Source of the DNA: T1Sed10-7 sp046483565
GTDB lineage: Bacteria; Actinomycetota; Nitriliruptoria; Nitriliruptorales; Nitriliruptoraceae
Assembly (NCBI GenBank): GCA_046483565.1
Contig: JAWOCZ010000067.1
Location: 1-11,379 of the forward strand
DNA length: 11,379 nucleotides
Reading direction: 5' to 3'
Made by a program: the position numbers and the translations under genes. Below the pieces are notes generated by a model. It did no database searches and had not been told where the DNA came from. It saw only the letters and a program-made list of their open reading frames with translations. Shown here piece by piece: positions 1 through 6,053 of the stretch (positions within the stretch are counted from its first letter, which is position 1; every line of letters starts with the position of its first letter).

Positions 1-57
1 GCCGCAGCTAGGCTCCCGGCCATGACCAACGCCCTGCCGTCGCAACGGCGCCCATGA
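1..57 (+). other. Open reading frame tail or 11-codon mini-ORF ahead of sua5
   Basis: The frame from base 1 is open and ends at the TGA at 55-57, which overlaps the sua5 ATG as ATGA. Two readings are possible. It may be the 3' end of an upstream gene; prmC would be expected from actinobacterial gene order, but the visible 18 residues do not look like a PrmC C-terminus to me. Alternatively, an ATG at 22 opens an 11-codon mini-ORF (MTNALPSQRRP) stopping at 57. Other frames also stop nearby (TAG at 9-11, TGA at 23-25), so the upstream gene could end there instead. Either reading in this frame would couple sua5 translation to the preceding ORF. The sequence alone cannot decide. Confidence 0.3.
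9..21 (+). promoter_or_regulatory. Possible leaderless-type -10 element before ATG 22
   Basis: TAGGCT at 9-14 matches the actinobacterial -10 pattern TANNNT and is followed by 7 nt and then ATG at 22. That is the spacing expected when transcription starts on the A of the start codon. The -35 region lies outside the window. The same TAG may simply be the stop codon of the upstream gene, so a chance match is quite possible. Confidence 0.25.
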
Positions 58-755
58 GCGAGTTCCTCGACGCCACCGAGGGTGCCGCAGAGGAGGTCCG
101 GACGGCCGCGATCGAGCGTGCCGCCGAACTGCTCCTGGCCGGCGAGGTGGTGGTGCTGCCCACCGACACCGTGTACGGGGTCGCGGCCAACGCCTTCGAC
201 CCGGAGGCGATCGCCACGCTGCTGGACATCAAGGGTCGCGATGACGCCATCCCCCTGCCGGTCGTGATCCGCACGCCCAAGCAGATCGCGGGCCTCGCGT
301 CCGCGGTCCCCGCCGCCGCCGACCGCCTGGTCGCGGCGTTCTGGCCGGGACCGCTGACCCTCGTGCTCCACGCGCAGCCGCGTCTGACCTGGGACATCGG
401 ACAGGCCGAGGGCACCGTGGCGCTGCGCATGCCCCTGGACGAGGCGACGCTGGCGGTGATCCGGACGGTCGGACCCATCGCGCTGACGGCCGCCAACGCG
501 CCGGGGCAGGAGCCACCGGTCTCGGTGGCGCAGGCCTTCGACCAGCTGGGTGCGCAGGTGGCGGCCTACCTCGACGGTGGCGAGCGGGCGTCCGGCCCCA
601 CCTCGACGATCGTCGATCTGACCCGCTCGGGCGCCAAGGTGCTCCGCGAGGGGGCGGTGCCGACCGCGCTGGCACTGGACGTCGCCGAGGGACACATCGA
701 TCCGCCGACCGCGAGCGCCATGCTCGCGGGCGACGGGGCCGACGACGACCAGTAG
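54..755 (+). CDS. sua5: L-threonylcarbamoyladenylate synthase (Sua5/YciO/YrdC family)
   Basis: This enzyme makes threonylcarbamoyl-AMP from threonine, bicarbonate and ATP. It is the first step of the universal t6A37 modification of tRNAs that read ANN codons, and it acts in the cytoplasm. The 233-residue protein shows the YrdC fold signatures in order: PTDTVYG at 36-42, KGR at 60-62, FWPGPLT at 96-102, VALRMP at 122-127, the nucleotide-site segment LTAANAPG at 144-151, and GPTSTIVDLT at 181-190. Its length suits a YrdC-only protein without the C-terminal Sua5 domain. The usual KxRP reads KGRD here and the usual SANxSG reads AANAPG, both mild departures. No Shine-Dalgarno sequence precedes ATG 54; the ATGA overlap with an upstream frame suggests translational coupling. 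glyA follows after 57 bp. The position upstream of wecA and the atp operon matches Mycobacterium. Confidence 0.93.
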   Translation: MSEFLDATEGAAEEVRTAAIERAAELLLAGEVVVLPTDTVYGVAANAFDPEAIATLLDIKGRDDAIPLPVVIRTPKQIAGLASAVPAAADRLVAAFWPGPLTLVLHAQPRLTWDIGQAEGTVALRMPLDEATLAVIRTVGPIALTAANAPGQEPPVSVAQAFDQLGAQVAAYLDGGERASGPTSTIVDLTRSGAKVLREGAVPTALALDVAEGHIDPPTASAMLAGDGADDDQ

Positions 756-801
756 CCTGGTGCCGCACGCCATCCGGTGTGCGTGCCGACCTGCCGCCGA
801 T

Positions 802-806
802 GGAGG
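802..806 (+). promoter_or_regulatory. glyA ribosome binding site
   Basis: GGAGG lies 6 nt before GTG 813 and decides the glyA start over the in-frame GTG at 777. The only promoter-like hint nearby is TAGCCT at 753-758, which overlaps the sua5 stop codon and has no convincing -35. Confidence 0.75.
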
Positions 807-812
807 CTCACG

Positions 813-2102
813 GTGACGACCTTCTGGGGTCCCGATCTCGACCAGCTCCGCGCCACCGACCCGCAGGTCGCCGAGGGGCTCCTGGCCGAGCTCGATCGGC
901 AGCGATCGGGCTTGCAGCTGATCGCCAGCGAGAACTTCGCCTCCCCGGCGGTCCTGGCCGCCCAGGGGTCGGTGCTGACCAACAAGTACGCGGAGGGCTA
1001 CCCGGGCCGGCGCTACTACGGCGGGTGCGAGGAGGTCATCGACCCGCTCGAGCAGCTCGCGATCGACCGCGCCAAGCAGGTGTTCGGCGCCGACCATGCC
1101 AACGTGCAGCCCCACTCGGGCGCCAGCGCCAACATCGCCGCGTACTTCGCGACCGTGGCACCGGGCGACAAGGTGCTCGCGATGTCGTTGCCGCACGGCG
1201 GCCACCTCACCCACGGCATGGCGATCAACTTCTCCGGCAAGTGGTTCGACGTCGTCTCCTACGGGGTCCGTGAGGACACCGAGGTGATCGACATGGACCA
1301 GGTGCGCGCGCTCGCCCTCGAGCACCGGCCGAAGCTGATCATCGCCGGCTGGTCGGCCTACACCCGCCAGCTCGACTTCGAGGCCTTCCGCGCCATCGCC
1401 GACGAGGTCGGGGCGGTCCTGCTGTGCGACGCCGCACACTTCATCGGCCTGGTGGCCGGTGGGGTCCACCCGAGCCCCGTGCCCTACTGCGACATCGTGA
1501 CCTTCACCACCCACAAGACCCTTCGAGGTCCGCGGGGTGCCATCATCCTCACCAACGAGCGCTGGGCGAAGCCGATCGACAAGGCCGTCTTCCCGGGGAC
1601 CCAGGGGGGGCCGCTGGAGCACGTGATCGCGGCCAAGGCCGTGGCGCTCAAGGAGGCGATGGAGCCCGGCTTCAAGACCTACGCCCAGCGGATCCTCGAC
1701 GACATCCGGTCACTGGCGGACGGGCTCACCGAGCGCGGCTACCGCATCGTGGCCGGCGGCACCGACACCCACCTCCTGCTCGCCGACGTCACCACCAAGG
1801 GGCTCACCGGCGCTCAGGCCGAGGAGCGCTGCGACGCTGCGGGCATCGTGCTCAACAAGAACGCGATCCCCTTCGACACCCATCCGCCCGCGGTGGCCTC
1901 GGGGATCCGCGCCGGTGCCTCCTGCGTCGCGACGCAGGGGATGGAGCCCGAGCAGCTGACCGCGGTGGCCGGGCTGATCGATCGCGCGCTGACCGGCGAC
2001 GACGCCGACCGGGCGGACGTCCGGGCCGAGGTCAGGGACCTGGTCAGCCACTTCCCGGCGTATCCCGAAGCCGGTCCCGTGTCGCCGGGCCGGGTCGGCT
2101 GA
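813..2102 (+). CDS. glyA: Serine hydroxymethyltransferase
   Basis: This PLP enzyme interconverts serine plus tetrahydrofolate with glycine plus methylene-tetrahydrofolate, supplying one-carbon units. I start it at GTG 813 because GGAGG at 802-806 sits 6 nt upstream and the protein then begins MTTFWGPDLDQL; an upstream in-frame GTG at 777 would add 12 unlikely residues. The product is 429 residues, typical for bacterial GlyA. Visible motifs are SENFAS at 39-44, YPGRRYYGG at 63-71, the DAAH segment at 206-209, the PLP-binding lysine K235 in TTHKTLRGPRG, PGTQGGPLEH at 261-270, and the carboxylate-binding arginine R366 in SGIRAG. After SGIRAG the usual TPAxTTRG is replaced by ASCVATQG, an uncommon substitution near the active site. 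wecA starts one base after the stop. glyA is absent from this spot in Mycobacterium, so it marks a different lineage. Confidence 0.95.
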   Translation: MTTFWGPDLDQLRATDPQVAEGLLAELDRQRSGLQLIASENFASPAVLAAQGSVLTNKYAEGYPGRRYYGGCEEVIDPLEQLAIDRAKQVFGADHANVQPHSGASANIAAYFATVAPGDKVLAMSLPHGGHLTHGMAINFSGKWFDVVSYGVREDTEVIDMDQVRALALEHRPKLIIAGWSAYTRQLDFEAFRAIADEVGAVLLCDAAHFIGLVAGGVHPSPVPYCDIVTFTTHKTLRGPRGAIILTNERWAKPIDKAVFPGTQGGPLEHVIAAKAVALKEAMEPGFKTYAQRILDDIRSLADGLTERGYRIVAGGTDTHLLLADVTTKGLTGAQAEERCDAAGIVLNKNAIPFDTHPPAVASGIRAGASCVATQGMEPEQLTAVAGLIDRALTGDDADRADVRAEVRDLVSHFPAYPEAGPVSPGRVG

Positions 2103-2103
2103 G

Positions 2104-3246
2104 TTGGTCGCCCATCTCGCCGTCGCTGCGCTCGCTGCCGTGGTCACCGCGGCGCTGGCGCCGCTGGTCGCGATGCTGTCGCGACGGTTCGGTGCGCTGG
2201 AACGTCCGCCCGACACCGGCCAGGTGCCGCTGGGACGGGCCGTGCCGACGATGGGGGGACTGGCGATGGCGGCCGGTGTCCTGGCGGCACTCGGTCTCGC
2301 CTGGCTGCTCCCGACCTTCACCCCGTTGTTCACCGCCACCTCCGAGCCGTTGGCCGTGCTCGTCGGCGTCGTCGTCATCGTGATGATCGGGGCGCTCGAC
2401 GACCTGCGGCCACTGCCGCCACCGGTGAAGCTGGCCGGACAGATCGTCGCGGCGCTCGGCGTGGTGGTGTTCGGTGTCCAACTCGTCTACTTCTGGGTCC
2501 CCGGCGTGGAGGTCATCGCGCTGTCGCGTGACCTGGGGCTGCCGCTGACCGTGCTCGCCCTGGTCGCGATGATCAACGCGGTCAACCTGATCGACGGTCT
2601 GGACGGGCTGGCCGCCGGGGTCGCCACGATCGCGGCCGTGGCCTTCCTGGTCTTCGCCGGGCACAGCCAACCGGGCGGGGTCACCTCCGCGACGTTGGTC
2701 GGCGCGATCGTGATCGGGGTGAGTGTCGGCTTCCTGATCCACAACTGGCACCCCGCCCGGCTCTACATGGGCGACACCGGGTCCCAGCTGCTCGGTCTGT
2801 TGCTCGGTGTCGCGATGATCTCCTACGTCGGCCGCACCACGGTGCCGTCCAACACCGACTTCTTCGGCTCGATCCCGCTGTTGGTGCCGGTCCTCGTCCT
2901 GGCCATCCCCTTCCTCGACTCGGCCTTCGCCATCGTCCGGCGGGTGGTCACGCGCCGACCGGTGACGGCCGGTGATCGTGGGCACCTGCACCACCTCCTC
3001 CTGGCCTTCGGGCACTCGCACCGTCGGGCGGTGCTGGTGCTCTACTACTGGTCCGGCGTGATCGCTTTCGGCTCGGTGGCACCGGCCTTCCTGCCCTGGG
3101 AACGGTTGCTGCCCTGGCTGATCGTGGCCGGCGCCCTCGGGCTCGTGATCACCGCCCTGGGGACCCGACCCCGACGTGTGCCCCGCGGCGACGAGGTCGG
3201 TCCGACCGGGGTCGAGGTGCCCGGCGAACGGACCGGGGCCGGGTGA
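2104..3246 (+). CDS. wecA: WecA/TagO-type polyprenyl-phosphate HexNAc-1-phosphate transferase
   Basis: This integral membrane enzyme transfers a sugar-1-phosphate, usually GlcNAc-1-P from UDP-GlcNAc, to a polyprenyl phosphate carrier. In actinobacteria that step begins the linker of arabinogalactan or related wall polymers. The 380-residue protein has about ten hydrophobic segments and the family motifs: VPTMGGLAM at 47-55, the GALDD metal-site aspartates at 96-100, NAVNLIDGLDGLAAG at 158-172, HNWHPARLYMGDTGS at 213-227, and the histidine-rich HLHHLL at 294-299 that separates WecA/TagO types from MraY. The start is TTG 2104, one base after the glyA stop; no good Shine-Dalgarno sequence is visible, so coupling to glyA is likely. 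The last 25 residues are hydrophilic and unconserved. The sugar substrate cannot be told from sequence. It corresponds in position to Rv1302 (rfe) of M. tuberculosis. Confidence 0.9.
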   Translation: MVAHLAVAALAAVVTAALAPLVAMLSRRFGALERPPDTGQVPLGRAVPTMGGLAMAAGVLAALGLAWLLPTFTPLFTATSEPLAVLVGVVVIVMIGALDDLRPLPPPVKLAGQIVAALGVVVFGVQLVYFWVPGVEVIALSRDLGLPLTVLALVAMINAVNLIDGLDGLAAGVATIAAVAFLVFAGHSQPGGVTSATLVGAIVIGVSVGFLIHNWHPARLYMGDTGSQLLGLLLGVAMISYVGRTTVPSNTDFFGSIPLLVPVLVLAIPFLDSAFAIVRRVVTRRPVTAGDRGHLHHLLLAFGHSHRRAVLVLYYWSGVIAFGSVAPAFLPWERLLPWLIVAGALGLVITALGTRPRRVPRGDEVGPTGVEVPGERTGAG

Positions 3247-3307
3247 CCGGTGCGGTCCATCGCGAGCACATCGCCGGGCTGTGCCCGTGCGTTCGCGCGT
3301 TGATCGG

Positions 3308-3328
3308 GGCAGCGAGCGGGCTGCCTTT
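3308..3328 (+). terminator. Weak hairpin after wecA
   Basis: GGCAGC (3308-3313) and GCTGCC (3320-3325) form a 6-bp stem around a 6-nt loop, followed by only three T residues. It could be a weak terminator for the sua5-glyA-wecA transcript, but the T tract is poor and its 3' end overlaps the -35 element proposed for the atp promoter. Confidence 0.25.
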
Positions 3329-3356
3329 GGCGCTGCTCCTGGCACCTTGCTAACGT
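3327..3356 (+). promoter_or_regulatory. Candidate promoter of the ATP synthase operon
   Basis: TTGGCG at 3327-3332 and TAACGT at 3351-3356 are separated by 18 nt. TGC directly precedes the -10, giving the extended TGNTANNNT form. It is the best sigma70/SigA-type match I found by eye and lies in the largest gap of the window. The predicted start is near 3363, which leaves a leader of about 90 nt before atpZ. Transcription might also read through from wecA. Confidence 0.5.
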
Positions 3357-3361
3357 CCGGC

Positions 3362-3373
3362 GCGCCCGGGCGC
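3362..3373 (+). repeat. 12-bp perfect palindrome at the predicted atp transcription start
   Basis: GCGCCCGGGCGC is a perfect inverted repeat beginning 6 bp after the proposed -10. It could be an operator, or the foot of a 5' hairpin on the mRNA. GC-rich palindromes of this length arise by chance in such DNA, so the functional call is weak. Confidence 0.3.
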
Positions 3374-3399
3374 TCTCGTGAGCACAGGCTGAGCTGCGG

Positions 3400-3434
3400 C
3401 CCGTCTCCACCTTGTCTCTCTCTCGTCTCTACCC
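3400..3434 (+). promoter_or_regulatory. Pyrimidine-rich leader tract before atpZ
   Basis: Thirty of 35 bases are C or T, including a (TC)n run around 3415-3424. G-poor, YC-rich RNA of this kind is unstructured and resembles Rho-loading or ribosomal protein S1-binding sequence. It lies between the candidate promoter and the atpZ start. The function is inferred. Confidence 0.35.
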
Positions 3435-3453
3435 AGTCAGGGGATGCCGACCG

Positions 3454-3810
3454 ATGCCGCCTTCCGACCCGCGCACGCCGGTGCAGTGGCGTTCCGCTGC
3501 GGCGGAGAGCCGTGAGGGCGAGCGGTCACGCAACGCGGCGCTGTGGCGGGGCCTGGATCACGCGCACATGATGCAGGTCGAGCTGATCGCGGCACTGCTC
3601 ATCTGGGGCGGGGCCGGCTGGCTGGTCGACCGTTGGCTGGACTCCGGACCGTGGCTGACCGTCCTCGGCGCACTGGTCGGCTATGCGGCGGGTTTCTACC
3701 TGATCTGGATCCGGAGCCAGCGGATGGACGCCGAGGATGCGGCCGAGCGTGCGGCGGTCACCGCGCAGGGCGCCGGAGCACCACCACGGGGAGGGTTCCG
3801 TGGCGCCTGA
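3454..3810 (+). CDS. atpZ: AtpZ-like ATP synthase assembly/accessory protein
   Basis: This is a small membrane protein of the AtpZ (ATPase gene1) family, found at the head of many atp operons and linked to Fo or c-ring assembly together with AtpI. The 118-residue product has a hydrophilic N-terminus, two membrane segments at about 43-58 and 67-86, and the family's hairpin pattern with glycines and an aspartate between them (GGAGWLVDRWLDSGPW at 52-67, then G72, G76, G80). A charged tail follows. I chose ATG 3454 because AGGGG at 3439-3443 lies upstream, though the 10-nt spacing is long. An in-frame ATG at 3412 would add 14 residues and an ATG at 3568 would leave only the membrane part, so the start is uncertain. 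Its last 11 bases overlap atpI, indicating coupled translation. Sequence conservation in this family is low, so the call rests partly on position. Confidence 0.72.
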   Translation: MPPSDPRTPVQWRSAAAESREGERSRNAALWRGLDHAHMMQVELIAALLIWGGAGWLVDRWLDSGPWLTVLGALVGYAAGFYLIWIRSQRMDAEDAAERAAVTAQGAGAPPRGGFRGA

Positions 3811-4357
3811 ACCCCACCTCATCGGTGCAGGTGTCCCTGATCGGACCGGGCCCCTGTCCACCCCCCTGTCCACCCCCACGACGTCGGACCTCGACGTCGG
3901 CAACGGGCGCCGTGACCCGTCCGGCAGCGACGAGCGCCGGCTGCTCTGGGTCGCCGTCGGCACGTTGGCGGCGCTGGCGGCTCCGGTCGCCCTGGTCGCC
4001 TGGCTGCTCGTGGGGCCCAACGGCGCGCTCAGCGCGATGATCGGTCTCGGGCTGGTGCTGCTGCTGTTCGGGGCATCCGCGGCCGCGCTCGCCTGGGTGG
4101 CTGCACGCCGCGGCGGCGCCGGCATCGGTGTCCTGGCCGGCGGCGCGCTGCTGCGACTGCCCCTCTACCTGCTCGTGCTGTTCGCCCTCAGCGGCGTGTC
4201 CTGGGTACACGGTCGCAGCCTCGCTGCTGCCACGGCGTTCGCCGTCGCCGTGACCCTCGGGACGGAGCTGCGCATGCTCGCACGGACGCCACGCTTGTTC
4301 TGGGTCGATGCCGCGGCCGCACGGTCGACGGCGCCCGATCTCTACACACGGAGCTGA
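3800..4357 (+). CDS. atpI: AtpI-like ATP synthase subunit I
   Basis: AtpI proteins are non-structural membrane factors that help assemble the c-ring. This 185-residue product has a 45-residue polar N-terminus, then four hydrophobic segments at roughly 49-71, 76-101, 109-131 and 138-157, and a short tail (TELRMLARTPRLFWVD at 155-170). I start it at GTG 3800, with GGGGAGGG at 3788-3795 a few bases upstream; the same frame is open back to an ATG at 3737 inside atpZ, but that has less support. It overlaps atpZ by 11 bp and ends 5 bp before atpB. The N-terminus includes a 12-bp tandem duplication giving LSTPLSTP and a repeated CGACGTCGG, so it looks unconstrained. It occupies the position of Rv1303 in M. 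tuberculosis. Identity rests on topology and context more than on motifs. Confidence 0.7.
   Translation: MAPEPHLIGAGVPDRTGPLSTPLSTPTTSDLDVGNGRRDPSGSDERRLLWVAVGTLAALAAPVALVAWLLVGPNGALSAMIGLGLVLLLFGASAAALAWVAARRGGAGIGVLAGGALLRLPLYLLVLFALSGVSWVHGRSLAAATAFAVAVTLGTELRMLARTPRLFWVDAAAARSTAPDLYTRS
3851..3874 (+). repeat. In-frame 12-bp tandem duplication in atpI
   Basis: CCCCTGTCCACC occurs twice in perfect tandem and encodes LSTP twice in the polar N-terminus of AtpI. The 12-bp unit keeps the frame, so a slippage event here would change length without breaking the protein. A second short direct repeat, CGACGTCGG at 3879-3887 and 3892-3900, follows. Confidence 0.7.
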
Positions 4358-4362
4358 CCGCT

Positions 4363-5172
4363 GTGATCAACGTCCTAGCAGCTGCAGAATGGGGTGGTGA
4401 GTTCGAGGGTGTCCTCGATCCGATCAACGCGCTGTTCGACTTCCCGGACCTCATCCCGCTGGAGCTCTTCGGTCTCGACCTGGGCATCAACCGGACGATC
4501 CTGATCGCCTGGCTGATGACCGCGCTGGCCGCCACCCTGTTCGCGGTCGGCCTGCGTTCACCCCAGGTGGTCCCGGGCAAGCTCCAGGCCTTCCTCGAGA
4601 TGATCGTCGACTTCATCCGCACCATCGCGCTGGAGATCATCGGCCCGAAGGGCACACGGTTCGTCCCGCTGCTGACGACGTTCTTCGTCGGGATCTTCGT
4701 GCTCAACGTGGCCAAGATCACCCCCTTCCTGATGCTGCCTCCCACCTCGCGGATCGCGTGGCCGGCGTTCCTGGCCCTGATCTCCTGGCTCGTGTTCATC
4801 GGGGTGGGCATCAAGGAGCAGGGGTTCGGGGCCTACTTCGGTGGCATCCTGTTCCCCCCGGGCGTGCCCAAGGCGCTGTACATCATCCTGACCCCGATCG
4901 AGCTGCTGTCGAACCTGGTGTTGCGCCCCTTCACCCTGGCCATCCGGTTGTTCGCCAACATGGTCGCCGGCCACATCCTCGTGGTCATCACGCTCGTCTC
5001 GATCCACGTCTTCCTACCGTCCATGCCCGTGGGCTGGCTGGTCGGCGCCTTCGCCCTGATCGCCGCTCCCGTGGTGTTCGGCTTCGAGTTGTTCATCATC
5101 GGGCTGCAGGCCTACATCTTCACCATGTTGACGGCCGTCTACATCAGCTCCTCGATGGAGGCGCATCACTGA
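4363..5172 (+). CDS. atpB: F1Fo ATP synthase subunit a
   Basis: Subunit a forms the two proton half-channels beside the c-ring in the membrane. The 269-residue protein has five to six hydrophobic segments and the decisive C-terminal motifs. The essential arginine is R195 in TLAIRLFANMVAGHIL, which faces the c-ring carboxylate. The conserved glutamine Q249 lies in FELFIIGLQAYIFTML. The start is GTG 4363, with GGAG at 4350-4353 overlapping the end of atpI; only 5 bp separate the genes. A 96-bp gap with two hairpins follows before atpE. Nothing is missing or unusual in the protein itself. Confidence 0.96.
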   Translation: MINVLAAAEWGGEFEGVLDPINALFDFPDLIPLELFGLDLGINRTILIAWLMTALAATLFAVGLRSPQVVPGKLQAFLEMIVDFIRTIALEIIGPKGTRFVPLLTTFFVGIFVLNVAKITPFLMLPPTSRIAWPAFLALISWLVFIGVGIKEQGFGAYFGGILFPPGVPKALYIILTPIELLSNLVLRPFTLAIRLFANMVAGHILVVITLVSIHVFLPSMPVGWLVGAFALIAAPVVFGFELFIIGLQAYIFTMLTAVYISSSMEAHH

Positions 5173-5176
5173 CACA

Positions 5177-5199
5177 CGCGGTCGCGCTGCGCGACCGCG
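5177..5199 (+). promoter_or_regulatory. Stable hairpin just after atpB
   Basis: CGCGGTCGCG (5177-5186) pairs fully with CGCGACCGCG (5190-5199) around CTG, giving a 10-bp GC-rich stem four bases after the atpB stop. No T tract follows, so it is not a standard intrinsic terminator. A role in mRNA processing or in stabilising one side of the transcript is plausible but inferred. Confidence 0.5.
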
Positions 5200-5233
5200 G
5201 ACCGACGTCCTTGGCACGATCAGACGCTGCTAC

Positions 5234-5252
5234 GCGGTACCGCCGGTACCGC
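5234..5252 (+). promoter_or_regulatory. Second hairpin and KpnI-like palindrome pair before atpE
   Basis: GCGGTACC (5234-5241) pairs with GGTACCGC (5245-5252) around GCC in an 8-bp stem. The same stretch holds CGGTACCG twice, 9 bp apart. It ends 4 nt before the atpE ribosome binding site and so leaves that site exposed. Confidence 0.5.
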
Positions 5253-5256
5253 TCCC

Positions 5257-5262
5257 AGGAGG
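5257..5262 (+). promoter_or_regulatory. Strong atpE ribosome binding site
   Basis: AGGAGG lies 6 nt before ATG 5269 and is among the strongest Shine-Dalgarno matches in the window, suiting a subunit needed in about ten copies per complex. Confidence 0.85.
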
Positions 5263-5268
5263 AAACAC

Positions 5269-5472
5269 ATGGAAGGCACGCTCAACGTCATCGGCTACGG
5301 CCTGGCGACCCTCGGCCCGGGGATCGGGCTCGGACTCCTGATCGCCAAGGCGATCGAGTCGATGGCCCGTCAGCCCGAAGCCGCCGGCATGGTCCGGACC
5401 ACGATGTTCATCGGCGTGGCCGTGGTCGAGGCGCTCGCGCTGCTGGCCTTCGTCCTCGCCTTCGCGCTCTAG
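5269..5472 (+). CDS. atpE: F1Fo ATP synthase subunit c
   Basis: This proteolipid forms the rotating c-ring. It is 67 residues long, slightly short but normal, and folds as a hairpin of two membrane helices. Helix 1 carries the glycine pattern G16-P-G18-I-G20-L-G22 that lets helices pack in the ring. The polar loop is the diagnostic RQPE at 34-37. Helix 2 has the ion-carrying carboxylate E54 in AVVEALAL. The Gln and Ser ligands of sodium-type rings are not seen (L21 and A55 occupy those positions in my alignment), so it should carry protons. The strong ribosome binding site and structured leader upstream fit its high copy number. atpF follows after 39 bp. Confidence 0.96.
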   Translation: MEGTLNVIGYGLATLGPGIGLGLLIAKAIESMARQPEAAGMVRTTMFIGVAVVEALALLAFVLAFAL

Positions 5473-5511
5473 GACCCCCCCAACGACGCACCCGCGAAGC
5501 GAGGAACCATC

Positions 5512-6045
5512 ATGTTGCAGGTGATCACGCTGCTGGCCGTCGAGGATGGAGGCATCGCCCTCTTCCCGGACACCTCGGAGCTGATCTGGGGGCTCGTCGC
5601 CTTCCTGGCCCTGATGGCTCTGATGATGAAGTTCGTGTTCCCGCGTCTCAACGAGACGCTCCAGGAGCGCGCAACGGCCATCCAGGGGCGGATCGAGGCC
5701 GCCGAGGCCAAGTACCAGGAGGCCGAGGCGTCGAAGGCGGACTACGAGGCGTCGCTGGCGGATGCGCGCGGCGAGGCCGACCGCATCGTCGAGGAGGCGC
5801 GGGCCGCTGCTGACCAGCTGCGCCAGGAGGCCCGCACCCGAGCCGAGACCGAGGCGGCACAGATCATCGAGCGTGCCGAGGCATCCGTGGCCGCCGAGCG
5901 GGACCGTGTGCTCTCCGAGCTGCGTGGCCAGGTGGGCACACTGTCGGTCGAGCTGGCGTCACGCATCGTCGAGCGCGAGCTGGACGCCTCCACCCATGAG
6001 GCGCTGGTGGATGAGTACATCGACCAGCTCTCCAGCCAGAACTGA
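5512..6045 (+). CDS. atpF: F1Fo ATP synthase subunit b
   Basis: Subunit b is the peripheral stalk that holds F1 still against the rotating ring, normally as a dimer. The 177-residue protein has one membrane helix at about 24-43 (LIWGLVAFLALMALMMKF), then FPRLNETLQERATAIQGRI and a long charged helix to the end, rich in Ala, Glu and Arg as in a coiled coil. The start is ATG 5512 with GAGGA at 5501-5505. It is a single, separate b gene: there is neither a second b' copy nor the b-delta fusion known in mycobacteria. atpH starts 8 bp after its stop. Confidence 0.94.
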   Translation: MLQVITLLAVEDGGIALFPDTSELIWGLVAFLALMALMMKFVFPRLNETLQERATAIQGRIEAAEAKYQEAEASKADYEASLADARGEADRIVEEARAAADQLRQEARTRAETEAAQIIERAEASVAAERDRVLSELRGQVGTLSVELASRIVERELDASTHEALVDEYIDQLSSQN

Positions 6046-6053
6046 GGCCGGAA

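Noticed and set aside
756..812. Glycine or folate riboswitch before glyA
   Set aside because: The gap is 57 bp, too short, and shows no aptamer-like pairing.
2044..3345. 433-codon minus-strand frame opposite wecA
   Set aside because: Low-complexity Asp/His/Gln/Arg-rich translation, antisense to a well-conserved membrane enzyme.
5211..5239. Internal promoter before atpE (TTGGCA at 5211)
   Set aside because: No acceptable -10 lies at 16-19 nt spacing; TACGCG at 5231 is only 14 nt away and a poor match.
5269..5472. Sodium-type c ring
   Set aside because: The carboxylate E54 is present, but the Gln and Ser ligands typical of sodium rings are not at the expected positions.
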